A model generated the notes under the pieces. It worked only from the letters and a program-made list of their open reading frames with translations. It did no database searches and was not told the origin of the DNA. 64,000 bases of DNA from Pseudobdellovibrionaceae bacterium (GTDB lineage: Bacteria; Bdellovibrionota; Bdellovibrionia; Bdellovibrionales; UBA1609): assembly GCA_023898385.1 (NCBI GenBank), contig CP060220.1, positions 2,604,001-2,668,000 on the forward strand. The letters are read 5' to 3'. The position numbers and the translations under genes are program-made. Each line of letters begins with the position of its first letter. The first letter of the stretch is position 1. This document shows, one piece after another, positions 34,167 through 43,075 of the stretch.

Positions 34167-35219
34167 CTAAGCGCGAAACTGAGTCAGATGGTTGTGAAGG
34201 GCTGTAAATGTCACTTTTAGGGCACTTGTTACCGGAATAGAAATCAACATACCTAGAACTCCGAGAAGCTGTGCTCCAATGATGATCACGACCACCACGG
34301 TAACGGGGTGAAGATCCACAATTTTTGCGACAACTAGGGGTATGATGAAAAAGATGTCGAGGAGTTGAGCAAAGGAGTAGACGGAAATCACAATAAGAAG
34401 GCCATATTCCATGTTCGAGTTAATTAAGGCCATGATCACAGCTGGAGCGGCTCCAATAAATGGGCCTAGATAGGGCACCAGATTGAGCAGCGCCGCAAAA
34501 GAGGCCAACAAAAACGCATAGGGAAAAGAAAAGGCGGCCAAACCGGCCCACACAGCCAATCCGACGATGCCTGCCTCAAGCAGCCTGGCCCTCACAAATT
34601 GCGCCATTTGGTCGTTGATCTGGTGGTGGAGATCTAAAACCAGTTCAAAAATGCTATTAGGAACCAGCGCCAAAACCTTTTTGGTAATGTTGCGCCCATC
34701 CTTTAAAAGAAAAAAGGCGAAAAATGGAGCCAACAAAATTGTTGTCAGCGAACGTGACAAAAAAGTAGGGAGATCATCAAAAAGCGATTTGGTCCAATCG
34801 ATGATGAGGTTATTGGCTTTGTCACTGAGGCTGATCGTGGATCCGGTGATTTCAGTAAGTTTAGACTCCCAGTCAACCAAAAGTTCAATGGTGCCCTGTC
34901 TGTAGTTAGGAATTTCATGGCGAAAGGAACTCACTTGTTGCACCACAAATGGTGATACTCTTCCTACGCCAAGCCCCAAAACTGCACCTAAAACGCAATA
35001 GGTGATGGTCACTGCGTAAATTCTATGGATGCCTGCGCGCTCAAAGGCGTTCACTGCAGGAGAGAGCAAGTAGCTCAAAACAAAGGCAAGCACCGTTGAG
35101 AGTAAGATGTTCTCAACCACAAGCAATACGATCCCGAGCATCGCCAAGAAACCAAAAAACACAGTGAAACGAATAATTTTCGCTCGGCGCAATTGAGTTT
35201 TTTGAAAGTTTGAGCCCAT
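34167..35219 (-). CDS. AI-2E family transporter-like permease (PerM/UPF0118)
   Basis: A 350-residue membrane protein with about eight helices and a soluble insertion after the third (residues about 90-150). It shows LSYLLSPAVNAFERAGI, a long central region with FFAFFLLKDGR, and the C-terminal LVPYLGPFIGAAPAVIMALI and LHPVTVVVVIIIGAQLLGVLGML, which are characteristic. Family members export or import small signals or ions; the substrate here is unknown. It starts 6 bp after the cyclic-nucleotide-binding gene. Confidence 0.9.
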   Translation of the reverse strand: MGSNFQKTQLRRAKIIRFTVFFGFLAMLGIVLLVVENILLSTVLAFVLSYLLSPAVNAFERAGIHRIYAVTITYCVLGAVLGLGVGRVSPFVVQQVSSFRHEIPNYRQGTIELLVDWESKLTEITGSTISLSDKANNLIIDWTKSLFDDLPTFLSRSLTTILLAPFFAFFLLKDGRNITKKVLALVPNSIFELVLDLHHQINDQMAQFVRARLLEAGIVGLAVWAGLAAFSFPYAFLLASFAALLNLVPYLGPFIGAAPAVIMALINSNMEYGLLIVISVYSFAQLLDIFFIIPLVVAKIVDLHPVTVVVVIIIGAQLLGVLGMLISIPVTSALKVTFTALHNHLTQFRA

Positions 35220-35225
35220 AGCTTC

Positions 35226-35762
35226 CTAATTGTTTTTTAAGTTTTTTAACTCTCGTTTCAGCTCCGAAAAGCTTTCGGCGGTTTCGCGAAGCCGTCGCCC
35301 GAGCACTTCAGCTAGTCGGGTCACAATTTTTACGCCTGTGCGCGGATTTCGATCGATGATTTCATAGAGGTCCGGCTTAAAAAAACCAAGAAGAGTCACC
35401 TCATCTACTGCAGTGGCGGTAGCCGTTCGTCGGCTGTTTTTTTCAACCAGTGCGATTTCGCCAAAAAAATCACTCTGTGAGAGGCGAGTCACAAACACGC
35501 GATTGTTGGCATCACTTGAGTGGAGGTCTTCAACGGTCATGTTTACTGAGCCTTTTACGATGATGTACATTCCTACACCGGCCTCACCTTGAGAAAAGAT
35601 CACTTCGCCAGGTCGGTAATTTCTGGCGTGAATGATTTCTTGAACGAACATGATTTCGCGAGGCGAGAGCGTCTCAAATAAGTAATTCGAAGATAAAACA
35701 GAGGCGATATCTTTTTTGCCCTGATCTTTTTTAAATATGTTGTCCCAAAGGAAATTTACCAT
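35226..35762 (-). CDS. cyclic nucleotide-binding domain protein
   Basis: A 178-residue protein, start ATG 35762, with one cNMP-binding domain at residues about 25-145: NYRPGEVIFSQGEAGVGMYIIVKGSV and SDFFGEIALVEKNSRRTATATA with the phosphate-binding cassette (FGEIAL...RRTATA). It has no DNA-binding HTH, so it is not a CRP-type regulator; the C-terminus is a short coiled helix (RRLRETAESFSELKRELK). It may signal to a partner protein. It overlaps the TPR-SH3 gene by 7 bp. Confidence 0.88.
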   Translation of the reverse strand: MVNFLWDNIFKKDQGKKDIASVLSSNYLFETLSPREIMFVQEIIHARNYRPGEVIFSQGEAGVGMYIIVKGSVNMTVEDLHSSDANNRVFVTRLSQSDFFGEIALVEKNSRRTATATAVDEVTLLGFFKPDLYEIIDRNPRTGVKIVTRLAEVLGRRLRETAESFSELKRELKNLKNN

Positions 35763-36547
35763 GGATTCCGCCCTGAGGTGAGGAACAGTGTATCTCTCGG
35801 TACCCAACCTGTCATACCCCCAGGATAGGTCACTTGTGCCCAATCTCCTTGCGCGTGGCGAACGATCACCTCATAGCCAGAAGACAAATCAAAAAGCGCA
35901 TTGCTATCGGCACTGGGATATGTACGAAGGGCGACAGAATCGGCAACCACGGTGGCTCGAGTCACATAAAAGTCATAAGTTTTTAAACCAATAAGACCCA
36001 CGAACAAAACAAAGAAAATGGCTAGTAAAAAGCCAAGTGTGGGGAAGGGGGGCGAGGGTGCCTCGGCTAATACTGCTGTGCGCCGCCGGCCCCAATACTT
36101 AATGAGCAAAAATCCAGTAAGACCAAGAAATATTGCAGTGAGCGCAAATAAAACGTCAAAACTCAATCGCGATAGTATCTCGGATCGAAAGCGACTCAAG
36201 GGGCCACCGGCGTCGAAAGAGCCAGTTTTGCCTTGCTCGCGAAGAAACTGAAGTCCGCTTACTGTAGCACTGTGATAAGGATCAATATGAACGGCTTTAC
36301 GCCACGCAGCAAGAGTTCTGCCGATATGTTCGAGCTTAAGTTCAGAAAGGCCTAAGTTATACAACACTTCAACGTTGTCTGGTGAAGATTCGTAGGCCTG
36401 CCAAAAAAGGTCCCGCGCTTTATCGAATTGATTTTCTTGAAACGCTCGAATGCCTTGTTGATAGACCTGTTGGGCCGATTCTTCGGCAAAGGCAAAAGCG
36501 CCCCCGAGCCCCATGCCAATCAAACATAAAGACAAAATCATCCTCAT
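35756..36547 (-). CDS. TPR and SH3 domain membrane protein (BatE-like)
   Basis: A 263-residue protein: signal peptide to about AFA, two to three TPR units (residues 25-105), two membrane helices (about 125-150 and 165-190) and a periplasmic bacterial SH3 domain at the C-terminus (ALRTYPSADSNALFDLSSG and MTGWVPRDTLF). This order recalls BatE proteins of aerotolerance operons, but no BatA-D genes are nearby. It leads a minus-strand cluster that runs on to the cyclic-nucleotide protein, permease and bamD. Confidence 0.78.
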   Translation of the reverse strand: MRMILSLCLIGMGLGGAFAFAEESAQQVYQQGIRAFQENQFDKARDLFWQAYESSPDNVEVLYNLGLSELKLEHIGRTLAAWRKAVHIDPYHSATVSGLQFLREQGKTGSFDAGGPLSRFRSEILSRLSFDVLFALTAIFLGLTGFLLIKYWGRRRTAVLAEAPSPPFPTLGFLLAIFFVLFVGLIGLKTYDFYVTRATVVADSVALRTYPSADSNALFDLSSGYEVIVRHAQGDWAQVTYPGGMTGWVPRDTLFLTSGRNPW

Positions 36548-36717
36548 ACAAAACAGTGTAGATATCCTGGTGGCATTTGTCTATGCGGATCAACGCTTTA
36601 ACCGTTTCTAGGCGAGGGAGTTTAGTGCTCCTATGTCTATGGAAGCGAAGGGCTACAGAGTTGTCTTGTTAAAGGTGACGGAGTAAGCTCATGGGGTTTA
36701 ACGAAGAGGTTTAAAAT

Positions 36718-38097
36718 ATGGCAAATCTATTGGGGCATCGTCTATCTCAATCAAAAGAAATTGAAATTCTCATTGATAAACTCGTCGGCGAAATTCAGGG
36801 GCTGAGTTCAGAGGTTCCTGCAACGCAGTCGCCTCGTGAGGATTGTGAAGAAAACAATAACTACTGGGTCGAAGAGGCCGGAAAAAACAGAGGGCGGGCG
36901 CTGTTCTACCCCTACATCGGAACCGGCATGGGACGGGGACCTTACGTAGAGTTGGAAGACGGGAGTGTAAAACTTGATTTGATCAATGGAATTGGAATTC
37001 ATCTTTTGGGACATTCGCATCCTGAAGTGATTCGTGCCGCTTTGAGGGGTAGTTTGAGTGATATGTTGGTGCAGGGCAATCTCCAAGCGAATCGTGAATA
37101 TGTGCTTTTGGCAAAAAAACTTGTGGAAATTGCCGGCAGAAAAAGTCGTTTAAAAAATGTCTGGCTTACGACCTCAGGCTCTATGGCCAATGAAAACGCA
37201 CTGAAGGTTTGCCGACAAAAAACCAATGCGGCCCGTAAAATCATCGCAATGAAATCAGCTTTTGCCGGCCGAACGACGATGATGGCAGAGGTCACAGACA
37301 ATCCAGGGTTTAAGCAAGGCCTGCCAGAGTATCACGAGGTTTTGCGAATACCTTTTTACGATAAGCACAATCCTAAGAGTTCAGAACAAGCACTCAATGA
37401 ATTGAAAGATCACGTCTCGAAAAATGAAGGGGATGTGTGTTGTTTCACTTTTGAGCCAATGCAGGGTGAAGGTGGTTATAATGTAGCGCCACGACAGTAT
37501 TTTATGCCGATGCTTGAATTTTGTCGGGCAAAGGGTATTCCGGTCTGGGTTGATGAAGTGCAAACCTTTTGTCGGACAGGCCAGTTCTTTGCCTTTGAAA
37601 CCTTAGATTTTGGTGATTACGTGGATGTTTGCACGGTTGCCAAGACATTACAAAATGGAGCCACTTTGTGGACGGAAGAGTTTAACCCAAATCCAGGGTT
37701 GATCGCTGGAACGTTTGCCGGGTCGACCCCAACATTAAGTGTCGGTTTAAAAATATTAGAAATCTTGGACCAAGAGAATTATTTGGGGTCCACAGGAAAG
37801 ATAGCCAAAATCCATAACGAATTTGTAGGTATGTTAAACCGTCTCAATGAGACCACCTGCGAGGGGCTTCTAAAAGATGCTGGTGGGTTGGGTTTAATGG
37901 TGGCGGTAACACCGCTTGACGGCTCTCGTGACAAAATGAATGAACTACTAAAAGTAATGTACAAGAATGGGTTGATGACTTTTGGCTGCGGACGAGGTCC
38001 TTTCCGTCTAAGATTTTTATTGCCGGCTGTGATGACCTCGGAAGATATTGCCTGCGCGGGTCGAATTATCGAGAAATCCATATTGGAGATGGCTTGA
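36718..38097 (+). CDS. class III PLP-dependent aminotransferase
   Basis: A 459-residue enzyme with AGAGG before its ATG. It has LGHSHPEVIRAAL, LTTSGSMANENALKV, FEPMQGEGGYNVAPRQYF, the PLP-contacting Asp in VWVDEVQTFCRTG and the likely Schiff-base Lys in VCTVAKTLQNG. The VAKTLQNG form resembles lysine 6-aminotransferase and aminobutyrate-type enzymes more than the FAKGLGGG of AstC/ArgD. With AstA- and AstD-like genes downstream it may transaminate succinylornithine, but lysine or another diamine-type substrate is possible. Its stop overlaps the next start as TTGA. Confidence 0.85.
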   Translation: MANLLGHRLSQSKEIEILIDKLVGEIQGLSSEVPATQSPREDCEENNNYWVEEAGKNRGRALFYPYIGTGMGRGPYVELEDGSVKLDLINGIGIHLLGHSHPEVIRAALRGSLSDMLVQGNLQANREYVLLAKKLVEIAGRKSRLKNVWLTTSGSMANENALKVCRQKTNAARKIIAMKSAFAGRTTMMAEVTDNPGFKQGLPEYHEVLRIPFYDKHNPKSSEQALNELKDHVSKNEGDVCCFTFEPMQGEGGYNVAPRQYFMPMLEFCRAKGIPVWVDEVQTFCRTGQFFAFETLDFGDYVDVCTVAKTLQNGATLWTEEFNPNPGLIAGTFAGSTPTLSVGLKILEILDQENYLGSTGKIAKIHNEFVGMLNRLNETTCEGLLKDAGGLGLMVAVTPLDGSRDKMNELLKVMYKNGLMTFGCGRGPFRLRFLLPAVMTSEDIACAGRIIEKSILEMA

Positions 38098-39437
38098 ATC
38101 TGATAGAGTCTGCAAGGCAGCTAATAGCAACGGACAGTACGCCGTCACAGGGCACGGCCGATGTGGCGCGGCTGGCCGGTGAACTCTGCCGAGAAGTGGG
38201 CCTGGAAACAAGCTTTCACCCCGAACAAGTGGACGGCCGAGAAGAGGTCAACTTTTTGGCCTGGTCAAAGGCGTCGGGTTACAATGGTGGGCTGTTGTTG
38301 CAAACCCACCTGGACACTTCACCACCAGGTAACTTTGCCATGTGGGGAAAGACGGCGAATAATCCGTTTAATGCTAGCGTCCACGACGATACCATTTTTG
38401 GGCTCGGAGTAGCCGGCGCTAAGATGGATTTTTTGGCAAAGATCCTTGCTGTCAGTGAGTATGCCAATACAACGAAATTTTCCCGGCCCCTGGTGTTGTC
38501 GGGCACGTTTGGTCACTCTAATGGCATGATAGGAGTCAATCGATTGCTCCGTCGGAAGTTGGTTAATCCAGAAATGGCGCTAGTCGGGGAGCCCACAGAA
38601 CTTCGACTGGTGGCAAAAGGATCCGGCACAGCGGTGTTAGAGCTTTCCATTCCCTTTTCAAAAGAAGAAAAAGATTACCATCGGCGGCATGACGTGATGG
38701 AAAGCAGTTCGACCCAAAGTAAAATTTTTGCCGGAAATGAAACGGCAAAGGGTTCGTCATCGCTTTCTGAGAATGCAATTTTAAAGATGTTGACCTATTT
38801 GGGGCATTTGCCATCGGGAATGGTGGTGATGGATCTGGACGGCGGCACCAGTGCTTTGGCGCAACCAGAATTTGCCGTACTCGAGCTGGATTTGGTGGAT
38901 GGATTTAATGACACAATGATTGGAAAGCTAAACCGCATTCACAGAGCGCTCATGGAAATGGAACAAGATTTTAGTCGATATCAAAACGAAGGTGATCATG
39001 AGCGGCCCGTAATCAATGTGGGGCAAATCAAAACATATCCTGATGAAGTTCGAATTTCAGGTGCGTGTACGCTGCCGCCTACGGTGAGTGATGAGCAGTA
39101 TCAAGTCTGGATGGAGCGGCTTCGACAATCTTGTGCTGAAGTGGGGTCGACATTAAGGGTGGTAGACTATTGTGCCGCGTTTTCTGCAGATGACAAAAGC
39201 CAGCTTGTTTCAGTGAGCCGACAAGTGATGCAAGACATGCAACTTGACCCCGGATTGAACATCACTTCGGCCCGGACCGAGGCTAGCTGGCTACAAAGGC
39301 GTGGAGTCAATTGTTTGGTTTTCGGTCCAGGTAAGGGAACGGGCAACGTGCATAGTCCCAATGAGAACGTGTCGATAGCTGAAGTGAAAAAAGCCTCTGA
39401 ATTTTACAAGCGTGTGATAGAGCGGGTGTGTTTATGA
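38094..39437 (+). CDS. M20 family deacylase-like protein with degenerate active site
   Basis: A 447-residue protein starting with TTG. The fold is M20 (ArgE/DapE/CPG2-like): LLLQTHLDTSPPG with the first His and Asp, LVGEPTELRLVAKG, and the final GNVHSPNENVSI with the last His. However, the stretch that normally holds the metal-bridging Asp reads FGLGVAGAKMDF (Gly in place of Asp), and the catalytic Glu-Glu stretch reads GTFGHSNGMIG (His-Ser). So three usual active-site acids are missing. In its cluster it sits where succinylglutamate desuccinylase would act. It may be inactive, use a changed mechanism, or bind ligand only. Confidence 0.82.
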   Translation: MNLIESARQLIATDSTPSQGTADVARLAGELCREVGLETSFHPEQVDGREEVNFLAWSKASGYNGGLLLQTHLDTSPPGNFAMWGKTANNPFNASVHDDTIFGLGVAGAKMDFLAKILAVSEYANTTKFSRPLVLSGTFGHSNGMIGVNRLLRRKLVNPEMALVGEPTELRLVAKGSGTAVLELSIPFSKEEKDYHRRHDVMESSSTQSKIFAGNETAKGSSSLSENAILKMLTYLGHLPSGMVVMDLDGGTSALAQPEFAVLELDLVDGFNDTMIGKLNRIHRALMEMEQDFSRYQNEGDHERPVINVGQIKTYPDEVRISGACTLPPTVSDEQYQVWMERLRQSCAEVGSTLRVVDYCAAFSADDKSQLVSVSRQVMQDMQLDPGLNITSARTEASWLQRRGVNCLVFGPGKGTGNVHSPNENVSIAEVKKASEFYKRVIERVCL

Positions 39438-40456
39438 GTTTTGTTGTTCGTCTAGCTAGAGAAAAAGATGCGCCAGCTTTGCTGGATTTAGCAAGGCAGT
39501 TTTCACTACTCAACTTGCCGGCCGACAAAAGATCTATTGCTGAAAAAATAGATAAGAGCCTGAAGTCCGAGCGGGGCCAATTGCCGAAAGAAAGATGCGA
39601 ATACCTTTTTGTTGTTGAAGATAGTGACAGCCATCTTTTAGCGGGAAGCTCCCAGCTTAAGGCTAAAAACGGGTCGCCACAAATTCCTAACTACAGCTTT
39701 AGGGTCATCAAAAAAGAACTGTTTAGTAAGTCTCTTGGGGTGGGCTTTATCCACCAGATCTTAAGATTGAAAGCCGATGAAGACGGACCCACAGAGGTCG
39801 GGGGTCTCGTGGTGGATCGGGCATATCGAAGTCGCCCTGAAAAGGTGGGTAAGTTAGTCAGTTTAGCCCGCTTTAATTACATTGCTAGTTTTCGCGACCG
39901 ATTTGAAAAACAGCTATTGGCACAAATGGCACCGCCGTTAACAGATGAGGGGCGCAGTGAATTTTGGGAAGCGCTTGGGAGAAGATTTACGGGGATGCCC
40001 TATAAGGAAGCGGACCGCTTAAGTCAGGCGGACAAAGAGTTTATCCGGTCGCTCTTTCCACAAGAAGATATTTACTTGTGTCTGCTGGATCCACGAGCGC
40101 GCCTAGTTATGGGACGGGTGGAGCCACAAACCCAGCCGGCTCTTCATCTGCTGGAGTCCATAGGGTTTCAGTATCTGAACGAAGTAGATCCATTTGATGG
40201 TGGACCGCAAATGGGCGTTGCAACCGAAGAGTGCACCTTAGTGGCATCGTCATTGCGCTGTCAGTATACAAAAGATTTAAGCGCAGACTTTTCTGGAAGT
40301 GCCATTGTCAGTATAGTTGATGAAGCGGGATATAGAGCCACGTCCACAGCCTACAAGGTTTTAGATAATCAGGTGGTATTGCCAGACCACGCCGTGAAGA
40401 GCCTTAAGATAGAAGCGAATATGAATGTGATGGTAACCCCAATTGAAAAAGGATAG
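39434..40456 (+). CDS. astA: arginine/ornithine N-succinyltransferase (AstA-like)
   Basis: A 340-residue GNAT-fold enzyme starting at ATG 39434 (ATGA overlap with the M20 stop). It shows FVVRLAREKDAPALLDLA, the family motif TEVGGLVVDRAYRSRPEKVG with the acyl-CoA site, FWEALGRRFTGMPYKEAD and DPFDGGPQMG near the end. These are AstA hallmarks. It moves a succinyl group from succinyl-CoA to the alpha-amino group of arginine or ornithine. No astB (succinylarginine dihydrolase) is next to it, which makes ornithine a plausible substrate. Confidence 0.9.
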   Translation: MSFVVRLAREKDAPALLDLARQFSLLNLPADKRSIAEKIDKSLKSERGQLPKERCEYLFVVEDSDSHLLAGSSQLKAKNGSPQIPNYSFRVIKKELFSKSLGVGFIHQILRLKADEDGPTEVGGLVVDRAYRSRPEKVGKLVSLARFNYIASFRDRFEKQLLAQMAPPLTDEGRSEFWEALGRRFTGMPYKEADRLSQADKEFIRSLFPQEDIYLCLLDPRARLVMGRVEPQTQPALHLLESIGFQYLNEVDPFDGGPQMGVATEECTLVASSLRCQYTKDLSADFSGSAIVSIVDEAGYRATSTAYKVLDNQVVLPDHAVKSLKIEANMNVMVTPIEKG

Positions 40457-40460
40457 TCCC

Positions 40461-41978
40461 ATGGAAATCAGACCACCGATCGAATATCTCGGAGATTACA
40501 TAGGCGGACAATTTATTAAGCCTGGTCGCCCTGATGGTGAGTGGACGAAAACGAGTCCCGCCAATTTGAAAGAAACAGTGATAGAACTTAGTTATGAATT
40601 TGATCATGTGGAAAAGGCGTGTGTTGCCGCTCGCGAAGCGTACAAGGATTGGTGCCATATCCCTGCAACCAAGCGCTTTGAATATTTACAGCGGCTAAAA
40701 GAAGTATACCTGTCTCACAAAGAGGAACTGGCAGAGGTGATTGCCCGTGAGACCGGCAAGCCCATGTGGGAAGCTCTCACAGAGGCCCAGGGAATGGCGG
40801 GCAAAATTGATATCACGATCAATCATTCAATGAAACTTGTGGCCGAAGAAAGAGTAGAGAATGCTTTACCGGGCGTAGATGGCTTTATTCGATTTAAACC
40901 CCGAGGCGTTATGGCTGTAGTTGGCCCGTTTAATTTTCCTGGGCACCTACCGAACGGTCATATCATTCCAGCTCTCGCAGCGGGCAACACGGTTGTTTTT
41001 AAACCTTCAGATAAAACGCCAGCCGTTGGGCAGCTGATGGCGGCTTATTTTGAAGAAGCGGGCTTCCCGCCTGGCGTGTTTAATTTGGTGCAAGGCCTTG
41101 GACCTTCGGGTAAGCGGCTTGTTGAGAGTGAAAATGTAGACGGGGTCTTGTTTACAGGGTCTTACGAAGTGGGTCTTAAAATTAAACAATCCACGATGAC
41201 CCATTACTGGAAGATTTTAGCACTAGAAATGGGTGGCAAAAATTGCGCGGTGGTAATGGACGATGCGGATTTAGAAAAAGCCATCTACGAAAATATAGTG
41301 GGTGCCTATTTGACTTCGGGGCAGCGATGTTCATGTACGAGTAAAATAATATTGCACAAAAATATCTACGATAAATTTTTGGATGTATTTTACGCTACGG
41401 CTAAGAAGTTAACGATTGGTCACTGGTCAGAAAACCCTTTTATGGGCCCGTTGATAGACGCGGATTCCGTCGAAAAATACATACGGTTTCAAGAAATTGC
41501 AAAACGGGAAGGTGGTGAAAGCCTGATGCGCGGCAAGGCGCTTGAGCTGGACAGTCAGGGGCACTATGTCACACCGTCAATCACACTTGTGCCAAAGTGG
41601 GATAAAGCGTCTGTTTATCAAAAGAGTGAAATTTTTGGGCCAAATGTAGGAATTTACAAAGTAGACGACTTTGACCAGGCTCTTGAGATTAATAACGCCA
41701 CCGGATTTGGTTTGGTATTGTCGGTTTTTTCAAAAAAACGCGCAGAATATGAACGAGCTCTCATTGATGCCCGCGTGGGGTTGGTGAATTGGAATCGAAC
41801 TACAAACGGGGCAAGTTCTAGGTTACCGTTTGGAGGCATGGGTAAATCGGGCAATGATCGGCCGTCGGCTCATTTTGCAATCAACTACTGTACAGTTCCT
41901 GTGGCAAGCCTGGAGGACACCACAGAATTTGACGCTTCGAAAGTTTTTCCTGGAATTGATTACAGTTTTAGCGAATGA
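40461..41978 (+). CDS. astD: succinylglutamate-semialdehyde dehydrogenase (AstD-like)
   Basis: A 505-residue aldehyde dehydrogenase; ATG 40461 has AAGGA upstream. It has the Rossmann stretch VVGPFNFPGHLPNGHIIPAL, VLFTGSYEVG, the general base in LEMGGKN and the catalytic Cys in SGQRCSC. FNFPGHLPNGHI is characteristic of AstD. It oxidises succinylglutamate semialdehyde with NAD(P)+. It follows astA after 4 bp and overlaps mltG by 4 bp. Confidence 0.92.
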   Translation: MEIRPPIEYLGDYIGGQFIKPGRPDGEWTKTSPANLKETVIELSYEFDHVEKACVAAREAYKDWCHIPATKRFEYLQRLKEVYLSHKEELAEVIARETGKPMWEALTEAQGMAGKIDITINHSMKLVAEERVENALPGVDGFIRFKPRGVMAVVGPFNFPGHLPNGHIIPALAAGNTVVFKPSDKTPAVGQLMAAYFEEAGFPPGVFNLVQGLGPSGKRLVESENVDGVLFTGSYEVGLKIKQSTMTHYWKILALEMGGKNCAVVMDDADLEKAIYENIVGAYLTSGQRCSCTSKIILHKNIYDKFLDVFYATAKKLTIGHWSENPFMGPLIDADSVEKYIRFQEIAKREGGESLMRGKALELDSQGHYVTPSITLVPKWDKASVYQKSEIFGPNVGIYKVDDFDQALEINNATGFGLVLSVFSKKRAEYERALIDARVGLVNWNRTTNGASSRLPFGGMGKSGNDRPSAHFAINYCTVPVASLEDTTEFDASKVFPGIDYSFSE

Positions 41979-43030
41979 TGAGTTTTATGCGTAAGGTATT
42001 TCTGGCCGTAGTACTTATATTGATTTTGTCGCTCGCCACTTTAACGTGGCAAGCATTCCAATTTTGGTACTCAAGTCCGAGCCAGGAATCTGAACGAGTC
42101 GTATTTGAAGTCCCACCGGGCGCAAGCTTTCGAAGAGTGGCAGAAGATCTTGAACACAAAGGGCTTGTCGGAAGTGCAAAAAAATTAACTATAATGGCTC
42201 GCTTGACTGGATTCACTACTAAAACTCGAATGGGTGAATATGCACTTGATCGCACCATGCGCCCGATCGAAATACTTGAAATCATCTCCTCTGGAAAAAG
42301 CATCGGATATTCTTTTACAGTGCCAGAGGGCACTAACATGTACGAAGTGGCTAGGTTATTAGCAGATCAGGGTCTTGGCGATGCCGACGAATTTCTTCGC
42401 CTTTGTCAGAGCAAGCCTCTGATTCGAGAATTGCTCAGGGAAGATTTGCCTAATCTCGAGGGCTACTTGTTTCCTGAAACCTATCAAATGACCAAGTTTA
42501 CTGAAGAAGAAACTTTGGTGCGAACAATGGTACAGAATTTTTTAAAAGTTTATGAGGAGTTGCCCCACCGAGAAACGAGTTTGACCCGGCACCAAGTGGT
42601 CACCTTGGCCAGCGTTGTGGAAAAGGAAACGGGAGCTCCAGAGGAGCGGCCTTTGATAGCATCGGTGTTTCACAATCGATTAAAAAAATCCATGCGACTT
42701 CAAAGTGATCCGACCATTCTTTATGGGATATTGGCAGAAACGGGTGAAATGAAAAAAAATATCACGAAAAAAGATATTTTGACCTACAACAAATACAACA
42801 CCTATCGGGTCAATGCGCTGCCCTTCGGACCGATTTCAAATCCTGGTCGAGCCGCCCTGGAGGCGACACTTCGACCGGCTACAAGTGAGTTTTTGTATTT
42901 TGTCAGCCGCAATGAAGGAACCCATGTGTTCACAAAAACTTATGAAGATCATCAGCGTATGGTGCGAAAGTTTCAATTAGACCCGTCAATGCGTGAAGGA
43001 AAATCCTGGCGTGATCGAACCGCCCAGTGA
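41975..43030 (+). CDS. mltG: endolytic murein transglycosylase MltG
   Basis: A 351-residue protein with an N-terminal membrane anchor (VFLAVVLILILSLATLTWQ), a LysM-like part and the YceG core: NLEGYLFPETYQM, the catalytic Glu in LASVVEKETG, ASVFHNRLKKSMRLQSDPT and FGPISNPGRAALEA. It cuts nascent glycan strands and sets their length. The ATG overlaps the astD stop (ATGATG), an unusual link of wall synthesis to amino-acid breakdown, probably only packing. Confidence 0.95.
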   Translation: MMSFMRKVFLAVVLILILSLATLTWQAFQFWYSSPSQESERVVFEVPPGASFRRVAEDLEHKGLVGSAKKLTIMARLTGFTTKTRMGEYALDRTMRPIEILEIISSGKSIGYSFTVPEGTNMYEVARLLADQGLGDADEFLRLCQSKPLIRELLREDLPNLEGYLFPETYQMTKFTEEETLVRTMVQNFLKVYEELPHRETSLTRHQVVTLASVVEKETGAPEERPLIASVFHNRLKKSMRLQSDPTILYGILAETGEMKKNITKKDILTYNKYNTYRVNALPFGPISNPGRAALEATLRPATSEFLYFVSRNEGTHVFTKTYEDHQRMVRKFQLDPSMREGKSWRDRTAQ

Positions 43031-43075
43031 ACTAAAATTGACATAGCAGTCGCAAGGCGGGGGAGGAGTATATTC

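Noticed and set aside
43038..43066. TTGACA at 43038 as a pfkA promoter
   Set aside because: The position 17 bases downstream is GGGAGG, the ribosome site, and no -10 is seen.
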